Of a stretch of DNA of 49,579 bases, positions 24,871-33,387 are shown one piece after another; position 1 is the stretch's first letter, and the number at the start of each line of letters is the position of its first letter. The notes beneath the pieces are model-generated. The model did no database searches. It had not been told where the DNA came from and saw only the letters and a list, made by a program, of their open reading frames with translations. The position numbers were made by a program, and so were the translations under genes. The DNA is from Acidobacteriota bacterium (GTDB lineage Bacteria > Acidobacteriota > Vicinamibacteria > Vicinamibacterales > 2-12-FULL-66-21). The DNA is taken from positions 1-49,579 of the forward strand of contig QHWT01000046.1 in assembly GCA_003222675.1 (NCBI GenBank), read 5' to 3'.

Positions 24871-26858
24871 GATGTCGCTTCCCTGGGCTCGAGCCGCGCC
24901 AGCTCCCGCTCCATCTCACGCGGCGGTACGCCCCGGTGCGGCCAGAACCAGCCGACCAGCGTGATGAACAACGGAATCGATCCCCACACGACGCCCCACG
25001 GGCTGAAGATCGACCAGATGAAGAGAATCGTCGTCGCGATCGCTGCGAGCAGCGGCCAGATCGATGGCCCCGGCGTCGGGTATCGATGATCCGGCTCCGC
25101 ATCGAGCAGGTGCGTGACGAGCACTTCGCACTTCTCCGGGTTCAGTCCGATGACGAATGGCGGCGTCAGTTCCGTGTGCCACAGCGGGTCCCTGCTGCCG
25201 ACGGTAGGCTGCGGCGAGAAGTTGTACACGGGGGGCGGCGATGAGGTGGACCATTCGAGATCCGCGGCGTCCCACGGATTGTCGGTCGCGGCCGCGCCCA
25301 CGCGCAGGCTGACGATCACGTTGATCAAATAGACGGTCAGCGCCACCGCGATAATCCCGGCGCCGATGCTTGCCAGCAGGTTCAGCGATCCCCAGCCCAT
25401 CGCAGCCGGATAGGTGTAAACACGTCGCGGCATGCCCTGCAGCCCGAGGATGTGCATCGGGAAGAACGTCAGGTTGAAACCGGTGAAGAACAGCCAGAAG
25501 GCGACCTTGCCCAGCCGTTCGTTCAGCATGCGTCCGGTGATTTTGGGAAACCAGAAGTGAATTCCCGCGAGCAACGGGAACACTGAGCCGCCGATGAGCA
25601 CGTAATGCAGATGCGCGACGATGAAGAACGTGTCGTGCAGCTGCAGGTCGAGGGGCACCGAGGCGACCATCACGCCCGTCAGCCCGCCAATCAGGAAGAC
25701 GAAAAACCACGCCAGCACGTAAAGCATCGGTGTCGTGAAGCGCACGCCGCGTCCCGTCCAGATGGTCGCAATCCAGCAGAAGATCTGCGTCGCGGTCGGA
25801 ACGACAATCATCATGCTGGCGGCCGTGAAGAAGCTCTGGCCGAACTGCGGCAGCCCCGTCGCGAACATGTGGTGCACCCACACGCCGAACCCGATGAAGG
25901 CTGTCGCGATGTTCGACAGCACGAGCGCCAGATAGCCGAACACCGGCCGCCGCGAGAAGGTGGAGACGATCGGCGAGATCATGCCGAGCGCCGGCAGGAA
26001 GATGATGTAGACCTCGGGGTGACCGAAGAACCAGAACAGGTGCTGCCACAGCAGCACGTCGCCACCTTCCGCGTAGTTGTAGAAGTGCGTCCCGACGAGG
26101 CGATCGAGGATCAGGCACGTGCTCGACAGCATCACCGCCGGCATCGCGAAAATCACCATGAAGGACACAACGAGCATCGCCCAGACGAAGAGCGGCATGC
26201 GGTTCAGCGCCATGCCCGGCGTGCGCAGCTTGAAGATCGTGACGATGAGGCTGATGGCCGTGACGAGCGCGGAGACCTCGGAGAACGTGATGAGCTGCGC
26301 CCAGACGTCAGGACGCTTGCCGATCCCGTACTCCGGTCCGGACAACGGCACGTACGAGAACCATCCAACGTCCGGTCCGACATTGGCGAAGAACATTGCG
26401 AAGAGGAAGATCCCTCCGAAGAGGAGCATCCAATAGCCGTACGCGACGAGGCGCGGCACCGCGATGGCGCGCGCCCCCACCTGCAGCGGCACCAGGTACA
26501 CGCCCATCCCGAGCATGACCGGCACGGCGAAGAGGAACATCATCGCGGTACCGTGGGTCGTGAAGATCTGATTGTAGAGATCGGGGCCGAGAATGGTGTT
26601 CTCGGGACGTGACAACTGCAGACGCATCAGCGCGGCGAGCACGCCGGCCATCGCAAACCACACGAACGCCGTCACGATGGTCCGCAGGCCGATCGACTTG
26701 TGATCGGTACTCCTCAGCCATCCGAGAAAGCCGCGAGGATCCGGCCAGGACGCCTCGTGGTGCCGCCGCTCCCGCTCCAGCGCCGCGGGCTCGAGCCGCG
26801 GATCATCGTAAACGAGCCGCGGATCCGCTTTCTGCTGCTCGAGCGGATGCGCGTTCAC
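24867..26858 (-). CDS. coxA: Cytochrome c oxidase subunit I (caa3 type, A family)
   Basis: A 663-residue catalytic subunit that reduces O2 to water and pumps protons. Haem a ligands are H102 (FTTHGTAMM) and H418; haem a3 ligand is H416 (VAHLHYV). CuB ligands are H280, H329 and H330, with the cross-link Tyr284 in GHPEVY. Glu282 in the same motif is the D-channel acid, so this is an A-family enzyme. Beyond the usual 12 helices, a C-terminal extension with two more helices (WPLLAAIATTILFIWSIFSP and GSIPLFITLVGWFW) is typical of caa3 oxidases. The start is a GTG overlapping the coxB stop (GTGA). Confidence 0.95.
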   Translation of the reverse strand: MNAHPLEQQKADPRLVYDDPRLEPAALERERRHHEASWPDPRGFLGWLRSTDHKSIGLRTIVTAFVWFAMAGVLAALMRLQLSRPENTILGPDLYNQIFTTHGTAMMFLFAVPVMLGMGVYLVPLQVGARAIAVPRLVAYGYWMLLFGGIFLFAMFFANVGPDVGWFSYVPLSGPEYGIGKRPDVWAQLITFSEVSALVTAISLIVTIFKLRTPGMALNRMPLFVWAMLVVSFMVIFAMPAVMLSSTCLILDRLVGTHFYNYAEGGDVLLWQHLFWFFGHPEVYIIFLPALGMISPIVSTFSRRPVFGYLALVLSNIATAFIGFGVWVHHMFATGLPQFGQSFFTAASMMIVVPTATQIFCWIATIWTGRGVRFTTPMLYVLAWFFVFLIGGLTGVMVASVPLDLQLHDTFFIVAHLHYVLIGGSVFPLLAGIHFWFPKITGRMLNERLGKVAFWLFFTGFNLTFFPMHILGLQGMPRRVYTYPAAMGWGSLNLLASIGAGIIAVALTVYLINVIVSLRVGAAATDNPWDAADLEWSTSSPPPVYNFSPQPTVGSRDPLWHTELTPPFVIGLNPEKCEVLVTHLLDAEPDHRYPTPGPSIWPLLAAIATTILFIWSIFSPWGVVWGSIPLFITLVGWFWPHRGVPPREMERELARLEPREATS

Positions 26859-27796
26859 TTCAGGGTCTCCAGGTAATCGAGAAGCGCCTGCAGCTCCTCC
26901 GAGGCAAGACCGGTCGCGGGCATCTTGTTGCCCGGCTTGATGTGTTGTGGGTCGGCAATCCAGCCCGCGAGATTGCCGCGTGTATTCGGGATGCTGCCAG
27001 CGCCAATCGCGCTGCGCGACGCGAGGTGCGTCAAGTCGGGCGCCGTGCGACCGCCCGCCAGTGTGCCGGCGATGCTGTGGCACATCGCGCAGGGACCGCG
27101 TTCGATGACGTCACGTCCGCGCATCTGCGACTCGGTGGCCGGCGGCGGCGCCGGACCGCGCATATGCGACAGCCACCGCTCGAAGTCGTCCGGCAGATCC
27201 GCGACGACGGTCAGTGCCATCTTCGCGTGCTGCGCGCCGCAGTACTCGGCGCACTGCCCGCGGTAGACGCCCGCGCGGTCAGCCTGGAGCCAGATCTCGG
27301 ACTGTCGGCCCGGCAGCAGATCGCGCTTGCCGTGCAGCGCGGGAATCCAGAGGCTGTGAATGACGTCGTTCGACTTCGCAACGATCCCGACCGGACGGCC
27401 GACCGGCACGTGAATCTCGTTCGCGGTCACCACGGTCAGCGATGGATCGGGGTTCAGATACTGAACGTCCCACCACCACTGGTTGCCGGTGATCTGGATG
27501 CGCAGCGCATTCTGCGCCTTCAATGCATCGAGATCTCGCCCGGTAATCTCGCTCGCGGTCAGCAGGACGAGCAGCGCGGCGACGCTGATGCCGACAGCCG
27601 CCCCGACCGATCCGGTGAGCGTGGCATCGCTTGCGTTCGACGCGCTCCGACGTCCGCGGGCGATCGCCATGGCCAGCGCGGTGAGCACCGAGATGAAGAC
27701 GACCGTGCACACCCAGAACATCACCCACCAGAGCTGATTGAGGCGCGCGGCCTGCACTCCGGCCGGGTGCAGCACGGACTGGATGAGCGGCGCCAT
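26855..27796 (-). CDS. coxB: Cytochrome c oxidase subunit II with fused cytochrome c domain
   Basis: A 313-residue subunit II. Two membrane helices (about 21-45 and 62-80) precede the cupredoxin domain. CuA ligands are H147, C182, E184, C186, H190 and M193 (QCAEYCGAQHAKM). A C-terminal cytochrome c domain carries C236-A-M-C239-H240 and distal M292 (NKMPATG). The fused cytochrome defines the caa3 type: electrons enter through this haem and pass to CuA. The ATG at 27796 shares one base with the preceding stop (TGATG). Confidence 0.95.
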   Translation of the reverse strand: MAPLIQSVLHPAGVQAARLNQLWWVMFWVCTVVFISVLTALAMAIARGRRSASNASDATLTGSVGAAVGISVAALLVLLTASEITGRDLDALKAQNALRIQITGNQWWWDVQYLNPDPSLTVVTANEIHVPVGRPVGIVAKSNDVIHSLWIPALHGKRDLLPGRQSEIWLQADRAGVYRGQCAEYCGAQHAKMALTVVADLPDDFERWLSHMRGPAPPPATESQMRGRDVIERGPCAMCHSIAGTLAGGRTAPDLTHLASRSAIGAGSIPNTRGNLAGWIADPQHIKPGNKMPATGLASEELQALLDYLETLK

Positions 27797-28329
27797 CAGC
27801 GATGACCCGTCTGTATCTGTTTCGTACCCTCGATCCGGTTCTCCGGCTTGCCCACGATCTGGTCGTCGTTCCGGCTCGTGGCGGCGTCCTGCGAGACGAG
27901 GCCCGCGAGCGACTGCACGTAGCCGACGAGCTGCCAGATCTGTTGATCGGGGATGTGACCGCCGAACGACGGCATGCCGTCGGGGCGTCCCTGCGAAATC
28001 GACGAGAAGATCTGATCGGCATGGCTGCCGTAAATCCACTTGTCGTCCATCAATGCCGGACCGATCGCGCCGCCGCCCGCGACACCGTGGCACCCGGCGC
28101 AGTTGTAGGCCGCGTAGAGACGCTTCCCTTCCGCGAGACCGTAGGCGTTGTATTGGTAGGGGCTCTGGACGTTGGAGATGGGCTGCGGCGAACCCGGTTG
28201 CAGCGTCGTCAACCGCACGGCGGTGCTCCGGTTCGCCGCCGCGGGAAGTTCCGTGTATCGACGTGTCTCACGCTCGCACCCGAGTGTCGCGGCCATCGTG
28301 CAAACGAGGGCGAAGGTGAAGCGTCCCAT
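27796..28329 (-). CDS. c-type lipo-cytochrome, likely electron acceptor of the alcohol dehydrogenase
   Basis: A 177-residue monohaem cytochrome with a lipoprotein-like signal (VCTMAATLGC, Cys18). The haem site is C77-A-G-C80-H81, and GMPSFGG supplies distal Met119. The C-terminal tail (about 30 polar residues) is longer than needed for the fold. It lies between the dehydrogenase/binding-protein pair and the oxidase genes, where XoxG-type cytochromes or cytochrome cL usually stand. I infer that it takes electrons from the PQQ enzyme and hands them to coxB. Confidence 0.88.
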   Translation of the reverse strand: MGRFTFALVCTMAATLGCERETRRYTELPAAANRSTAVRLTTLQPGSPQPISNVQSPYQYNAYGLAEGKRLYAAYNCAGCHGVAGGGAIGPALMDDKWIYGSHADQIFSSISQGRPDGMPSFGGHIPDQQIWQLVGYVQSLAGLVSQDAATSRNDDQIVGKPENRIEGTKQIQTGHR

Positions 28330-28331
28330 GG

Positions 28332-29174
28332 TCAGCTCCGTGGCGCTTCGACGCGAGGGATGCCGAACGCCGACAGAATCGAATCGATCTCTCCGCCGCG
28401 CCGGTCGAGGAAGTCGTTCAACTCGTCGCGCAAACGGATGTCGCGCTTTCGCACTCCCATCGAAATGTCGAACGCAAACGGCAGCGTGCGATCCATCGGC
28501 GGCGTCACCGGGGCGATGGTCATCGGCACCGGCGCATCTCTGGCGAAGTATCCGGCTTCGGGTCCCCACACGACAGCCGCGTCGATTGCGCCATGGGCGA
28601 CCGCGTCGATGATGCCGGACAGTGGATGCGGCTGACTGTAATCGCCGTAAACGGAATATCCGACGATGTTCTGCACCATTCCGCGGGCGGCCAGCGCGTG
28701 CGCGGGCGGCGTGTTGGCAAAATCGTCGCCGATCATCTGCACGCCGATGCGCAGGCGGCGCAGCCGTGAGTCGTCAAAAGATCCGAGCGCGAGGCCCCGA
28801 TCCGCGCGCGAGACGAACACATACGTGGATCGATAATACGGGCGCGTCGTGAGTGCGATGTCCGCGCCCGACGGGACGCCGATCATGAGGTCGCACGCTC
28901 CGGCCGAGAGCGTGTTGCGCACGAACCCGCGGCGCTGCGCCCACCACGTGTACTCGACGCGCGCGTGGCGGTCCGCCGCCAGCAACTCCGCAATCCTGTT
29001 CTCGAACCCTTCGCCGCGATCGTTCGAGAAGGGCAGGTTGTTGGGATCGGCGCACACGCGGAGCGGCGGCACACGACGGACACAGGCAGCGAACGCGCAG
29101 AGCACCGCGATCGCAACGACCCAGTGACTGGCATGTCGCGACCGAGGCCTCGCGGCTCGGGATTCGCCACTCAT
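28332..29174 (-). CDS. xoxJ: XoxJ/MoxJ-like periplasmic binding protein
   Basis: A 280-residue protein with a membrane or lipoprotein signal (VVAIAVLCAFAAC). A bilobal solute-binding fold follows, starting LRVCADPNNLPFSNDRGEGF. The pattern VCADPNNLPFSN...GFENRIAELLA...YTWWAQRRGFVRNTL is characteristic of the binding proteins linked to quinoprotein dehydrogenases. In methylotrophs the partner protein is thought to help maturation or activation of the dehydrogenase, perhaps PQQ or metal loading. The start overlaps the dehydrogenase stop by four bases (ATGA), supporting that partnership. Confidence 0.9.
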   Translation of the reverse strand: MSGESRAARPRSRHASHWVVAIAVLCAFAACVRRVPPLRVCADPNNLPFSNDRGEGFENRIAELLAADRHARVEYTWWAQRRGFVRNTLSAGACDLMIGVPSGADIALTTRPYYRSTYVFVSRADRGLALGSFDDSRLRRLRIGVQMIGDDFANTPPAHALAARGMVQNIVGYSVYGDYSQPHPLSGIIDAVAHGAIDAAVVWGPEAGYFARDAPVPMTIAPVTPPMDRTLPFAFDISMGVRKRDIRLRDELNDFLDRRGGEIDSILSAFGIPRVEAPRS

Positions 29175-31027
29175 GTCCCTCCTCCGACCGTGAACACGTA
29201 CAGCATCCCGCCCTTCGTCGTCGTCTTCTTGAGATCCGCGAGCATGCCCCCCCACCCGTTGCCCGCCGTGGCGTCCCGCGGATCGAGGTCCGCGCTCACG
29301 ATCGCGCCGGGCCATCCACCGATGCCTGCCGTCACCGCGATGTACTCGTGACCATCAGGACCTTTGAATGCCATCGGATGGCCGATGATGCCCGAGCCGC
29401 ACTTGAACTGCCAGAGCAACTGCCCGGTGTTCGCATCGACTGCCTTGAACCAGCCTTCCATCGTTCCGTAAAAGACGACGTCGTTTGCGACGAGTGCGCC
29501 GCTCCAGACGGGGAAACTCTCCTTGATCTGCCATTTCGGTTTCCCCGCCAGTGGATCCCAGGCCGTAAAGAATCCGCGGTTGCCGCCGGGGCCCGCCTTG
29601 TAAACGACGCTGGCGCCGACGTACGGCGTGCCCGCGATGTAGCTCACCGCCGTGCCCTCGAAATCCATGCACACGTTGTTATGAGGGATGTAAAGAAGAC
29701 CGGTCTTCGGCGAGAACGCCATCGGCTGCTCGTCCTTCGCGCCCGGCGCCGCCGGACAGATGTCGCGCACGACCATCCCCTGTTTCGATTCCTTTTCCTT
29801 GACGGGAATCAGGCGGCCGCTCTTGAGATCGACGCCCTTATTGGAGTTGACGGGCACGAACGGCGTCGCCGACAGCACTTCGCCCGTCAGCCGATCGATG
29901 ACGTACAGCAGTCCGTTGCGATCAGCACGCATGAGTACTTTGCGCGTGCCGCCGTTCATCTGAAGATCCGCAAGGACCATCTCGTTCACGCCGTCGTGGT
30001 CGTACAAATCATGCGGGCTGGTTTGATAAAACCATCGCGCCTCGCCCGTGTCGGGCGAACGGGCGAACATGCCGGCCGTCCATTTGTTGTCGCCTGGACG
30101 CTGCTCGGGATTCCATGGACCGGGATTCGCCGTGCCGTAATAGAGGAGGTCCGCTTCCGGATCGTAAGAGAGCCATCCCCACACGGTTCCGCCGCCGATG
30201 CGCCACGCTTCGCCCGGCCATGTCGTGATGCCCAGATCCTTGCCGCGGTCGCTGTCGTAGTGCGGCTTGAACGTCGGCCCGATCAGCACGTCCTTATCGG
30301 GGCCGGTGCTGTAGGCGCGCCACGCGGTTTTTCCGCTATCTGCGTCGAGCGCCGTCAGCCAGCCGCGCACGCCGAACTCTCCGCCGCTGTTGCCTACGAA
30401 TACCTTTCCCTTCACCACCAGCGGCGCCATGGTCATTGTCTCGCCGCGGTTGATGTCGGTGAGCTGAGTGACCCAGCGTTCCTTGCCCGTGGCGGCATCA
30501 ATCGACATCGTCCGGCCGTCGAGCGCATTGAAGAAGATCGCGCCGTTCGCGTAAGCCGCGCCGCGATTCACGATGTCGCAGCACGCCACGCCTTTCGCTG
30601 CGCCAAGCGGCTTCGGATCGTACTGCCACTTGATCGGCGCGCCGGGCTTCGTCAGATCGAACGCATAGAGAATGTTGGGCCACGGCGTGACCAGATACAT
30701 CGTGTCGCCGACCACGAGCGGCGGACCCTCGTGTCCGGCGGTCACGCCGGTGGAAAACGTCCAGGCCACTCCCATCTGCTTGACGTTCGCCGGCGTGATT
30801 TCACCCAGCGAGCTGAAGCGTGTCGCGGCATAGTTTTTCGCCGACATCACCCATTGGCCGTCGTCTTGTTGAAGACGCGCGGGATCCGCAAGGCTTCCGC
30901 TCAAGGCGCGTGCTGATGCGGGACTCTGTTGCACTGTGTCTGAGGTTGGCTTCTGGCAGGCGCTAATCATGAACGCGATGCCGGCGACGGTCAGGAATAG
31001 ACCGCGCCGCTGAGCTCGTATGCCCAT
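29171..31027 (-). CDS. xoxF: PQQ-dependent alcohol dehydrogenase, lanthanide (XoxF-like) type
   Basis: A 618-residue eight-bladed propeller quinoprotein that oxidises methanol or another primary alcohol in the periplasm. Metal and cofactor residues visible are the vicinal C149-C150 (GVACCDIVNRG), E217 (NSGGEFG), N301 (GTANPGPWNPE) and catalytic base D343. The extra acid D345, two residues on (LYDHDGVNE), is the mark of lanthanide-using enzymes; calcium enzymes have a small residue there. The start at 31027 gives a lipoprotein signal (LFLTVAGIAFMISAC, Cys24); an ATG at 31108 would add 27 residues. No Shine-Dalgarno is strong. First gene of the operon running to 22521. Substrate not provable from sequence. 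Confidence 0.92.
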   Translation of the reverse strand: MGIRAQRRGLFLTVAGIAFMISACQKPTSDTVQQSPASARALSGSLADPARLQQDDGQWVMSAKNYAATRFSSLGEITPANVKQMGVAWTFSTGVTAGHEGPPLVVGDTMYLVTPWPNILYAFDLTKPGAPIKWQYDPKPLGAAKGVACCDIVNRGAAYANGAIFFNALDGRTMSIDAATGKERWVTQLTDINRGETMTMAPLVVKGKVFVGNSGGEFGVRGWLTALDADSGKTAWRAYSTGPDKDVLIGPTFKPHYDSDRGKDLGITTWPGEAWRIGGGTVWGWLSYDPEADLLYYGTANPGPWNPEQRPGDNKWTAGMFARSPDTGEARWFYQTSPHDLYDHDGVNEMVLADLQMNGGTRKVLMRADRNGLLYVIDRLTGEVLSATPFVPVNSNKGVDLKSGRLIPVKEKESKQGMVVRDICPAAPGAKDEQPMAFSPKTGLLYIPHNNVCMDFEGTAVSYIAGTPYVGASVVYKAGPGGNRGFFTAWDPLAGKPKWQIKESFPVWSGALVANDVVFYGTMEGWFKAVDANTGQLLWQFKCGSGIIGHPMAFKGPDGHEYIAVTAGIGGWPGAIVSADLDPRDATAGNGWGGMLADLKKTTTKGGMLYVFTVGGGT

Positions 31028-31157
31028 CAAAGCCGTGCTAATGCAAGCGTACGACCACCAGTGAAGCGCGTGTCTTCGCAGGCGAAATCGCGATGAGCTC
31101 ACCCGCATCGCGTACGGTTCTCTTCGCCCGCGTGTCCGTCCGGGCTCCGCGATCCGT

Positions 31158-31769
31158 TCACTGATGGGCCAACCGACCAGGAACGTCGTTGACCGCAAGC
31201 AGTCTCGGGTTGCCGTCGTCGTACGCGATCGTCGTGATCGAGGCCGGACTGATTTCGAAACGATGCCAGAGGTTGAGCGGCGTCGCCGTCACGTGCAGGA
31301 CGGCCGCGCGAATCACGTCGCCGTGACTCACGGCGGCGATCACTTCCCCGGCATGACGCCGCTCGAGATCGCTGAGCGCTGTGATGATGCGGTGTTGCAC
31401 GTCCGCGGCACGCTCGCCGCCCGGCACGTTGGCGCCGGCGCGGAAGTCATTGAATGCTCGCCAGTCAGGAAGCGTGGAGAGTTGCGCGAAGGTGAGCCCC
31501 GTCCATTCGCCGAAATCAACTTCGTTCAGCCCGTCGAGTGTACGCACCTCGAGGGCGTGTGTTGCCGCAATCGGTGCGGCCGTAGCGAGTGTGCGCTCGA
31601 GCGGGCCCGAGTAGACCGCGGCGAGTGGTACGTCGCGCAAGTGATGGCACATCTCGTCCACTTGCCCTAAACCGCTGACGTTCAGGAGCACGCCCGGCTG
31701 ACGCGATGTGAGCCGCACGCCGACCGCATCCGTCATCGCGTGGCGAATCAGGAGGATAACCGAGCGCAC
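31158..31769 (-). CDS. Histidine phosphatase superfamily protein
   Basis: A 203-residue phosphatase of the phosphoglycerate-mutase-like superfamily. The catalytic motif is LLIRHAMTDAVG near the N terminus. YSGPLERTLATAAPIA holds the second conserved Arg, NEVDFGEWTG the catalytic acid region, and AAVSHGDVIRAAV the second His. The start is a GTG at 31769 with an AGGTGA site upstream. It lies between the ArsR regulator and the dehydrogenase gene on one strand; the 130-base gap to the latter may hold a promoter. Substrate unknown (sugar phosphate, nucleotide or alpha-ribazole phosphate are all possible). Confidence 0.85.
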   Translation of the reverse strand: MRSVILLIRHAMTDAVGVRLTSRQPGVLLNVSGLGQVDEMCHHLRDVPLAAVYSGPLERTLATAAPIAATHALEVRTLDGLNEVDFGEWTGLTFAQLSTLPDWRAFNDFRAGANVPGGERAADVQHRIITALSDLERRHAGEVIAAVSHGDVIRAAVLHVTATPLNLWHRFEISPASITTIAYDDGNPRLLAVNDVPGRLAHQ

Positions 31770-31841
31770 GCATTCACCTATTCGGCGGCCGTGGTGTACC
31801 TGCCGCGCGCGCAGGCCGGAAAGAATTCATACGCGAGGCGG

Positions 31842-32150
31842 TCAGCGCACCTTCATTCGCGGTTCGAACCGCTTCGAGCGCAGCAGTCGGCACAACCGCA
31901 GCACCTCGGACGAACTCACCGAGTAAAAGACCGCGCTGGCGTCGCGGCGTCGCTGCACCAATCCCGCGTGAAACAACACCTGCAGATGTTTCGACGCCGT
32001 GGACTGCCGCGTGTCGGAAGCTTCGGCAATTTGTCCGACAGCATGTTCGCCGCGCGCCAGCACCGAGAGGATTCGTACGCGCGTCGGATCGCCAAGCGCG
32101 CGCGCGCGGTTCGCAATTATCTGCTCATTGGCATCGGGCAAAGTCTTCAT
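31842..32150 (-). CDS. ArsR/SmtB-type transcriptional regulator
   Basis: A 102-residue winged-helix repressor (RARALGDPTRVRILSVLARG, then ASDTRQSTASKHLQVLFHAGL, then RRRDASAVFYSVSS). It has no cysteine in the recognition-helix region and no CVC metal motif, so it is not an obvious metal sensor. The ATG at 32150 is preferred; 32174 is an alternative. It is divergent from the epimerase gene and upstream of the phosphatase and dehydrogenase genes. A 10-base palindrome GCGCATGCGC at 32163-32172 lies just before its start and might be an operator. Confidence 0.85.
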   Translation of the reverse strand: MKTLPDANEQIIANRARALGDPTRVRILSVLARGEHAVGQIAEASDTRQSTASKHLQVLFHAGLVQRRRDASAVFYSVSSSEVLRLCRLLRSKRFEPRMKVR

Positions 32151-32277
32151 ATCGCGATGCGCGCGCATGCGCATATGGGCACGTTGGATCTTGCTTTGCT
32201 ACTTACCTTCGTGCTGACGGTTCGGTCGTAAGCAAGCTCGGCTCCATCCTTCGTCAGGGAAAAGGACCGCGTTCTCC

Positions 32278-33387
32278 ATGCAGATCCTTATTACAGGTGG
32301 CGCAGGCTTCATCGGCTCACACGTGGCGGATGAGCTCCTCCGCCACGGCCATCGCGTGCGCGCGCTCGATAATCTTTCCCCACAAGTACATGGGCCCGGT
32401 TCGGGGCGTCCTCACTACCTCAACGAAGACGTCGAGCTCGTTGAAGGAGACGTGCGCGATCGTCTTGCCGTACGGCTGGCCCTTGCCGGCGTGGATGCGG
32501 TGTATCACTTCGCATCGGCCGTTGGCGTCGGCCAGAGCATGTATGAGATCGATCACTACACCTCGGTGAACAACGGCGGCACCGCCGTGCTGCTGCAGGA
32601 ACTGATCGAGCGGCCCGTCGAACGGCTGATTGTCGCGTCGAGCATGAGCCTGTATGGCGAAGGGCTCTATCGCACGGCCGGCGGCGCGATTCGCGAAGGC
32701 CGTGAGCGATCGCTGGAGGAGTTGAAGCGCGGCGAGTGGGAACTCCGCGACGAAGACCACGAGGCGCTGGTGCCGCTGCCCACACCGGAGTGGAAGTCTC
32801 CGTCGTTGTCATCCATCTATGCGCTCTCGAAATTCGACCAGGAGCGGATGTGCCTGATGATCGGTCGCGCATACGGCATCGCGACGATTGCGCTGCGTTT
32901 CTTCAACGTGTTCGGCACGCGCCAGGCGCTGTCGAATCCGTACACCGGCGTGCTCGCGATTTTCGCATCGCGCCTGTTGAATAACAACGCCCCGCTCATC
33001 TTCGAAGACGGCCTGCAGCGCCGCGATTTCGTGAGCGTCCATGACGTCGCGCGCGCCTGCCGTCTCGCGCTCGACGTCCCCGGCGCCGCAGGCCAGGCGT
33101 TCAACATCGGGAGCGGCCACGCCTACACGATTCGGGAGGTTGCCGGCCTGCTCGGCGCCATTCTCGGGCGGCCGACCGAGCCTGACGTCTGCGGCAAGTA
33201 CCGCGTGGGCGACACCCGCCACTGCTTCGCGGACATCACGCGCGCGGTGGAGGTGCTCGGCTACGAGCCCAGCATCGCGCTCGAAGACGGCCTGGTCGAG
33301 CTCGCCGCATGGCTGCAGGATCAGGCGGCCGTCGATCGCGTCGCGCAGGCGAGCCGGGAGCTCGCTTCAAGGGGGTTGACGGTATGA
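32278..33387 (+). CDS. NAD-dependent sugar-nucleotide epimerase/dehydratase (extended SDR)
   Basis: A 369-residue extended short-chain dehydrogenase. The NAD site is ITGGAGFIGSHVADELL. Catalytic residues lie in ASSMSLYGEG and SIYALSKFDQE (Tyr-x3-Lys). The sequence most resembles NDP-hexose 4-epimerases such as UDP-glucose or dTDP-sugar 4-epimerase. It opens a long + strand operon; the next start overlaps its stop (ATGA). It should supply an activated sugar for the glycosyltransferases downstream. An AAGGA site lies 11 bases before the ATG. Confidence 0.92.
   Translation: MQILITGGAGFIGSHVADELLRHGHRVRALDNLSPQVHGPGSGRPHYLNEDVELVEGDVRDRLAVRLALAGVDAVYHFASAVGVGQSMYEIDHYTSVNNGGTAVLLQELIERPVERLIVASSMSLYGEGLYRTAGGAIREGRERSLEELKRGEWELRDEDHEALVPLPTPEWKSPSLSSIYALSKFDQERMCLMIGRAYGIATIALRFFNVFGTRQALSNPYTGVLAIFASRLLNNNAPLIFEDGLQRRDFVSVHDVARACRLALDVPGAAGQAFNIGSGHAYTIREVAGLLGAILGRPTEPDVCGKYRVGDTRHCFADITRAVEVLGYEPSIALEDGLVELAAWLQDQAAVDRVAQASRELASRGLTV

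Noticed and set aside
29348-30916. Open frame of 522 codons antisense to xoxF
   Set aside because: The sense strand has an unmistakable quinoprotein; the antisense product shows no domain pattern. The same reasoning removes long antisense frames at 2952-4355, 14387-15616, 25605-26612, 34616-35857, 35712-37427, 39310-40344 and 40724-42055.
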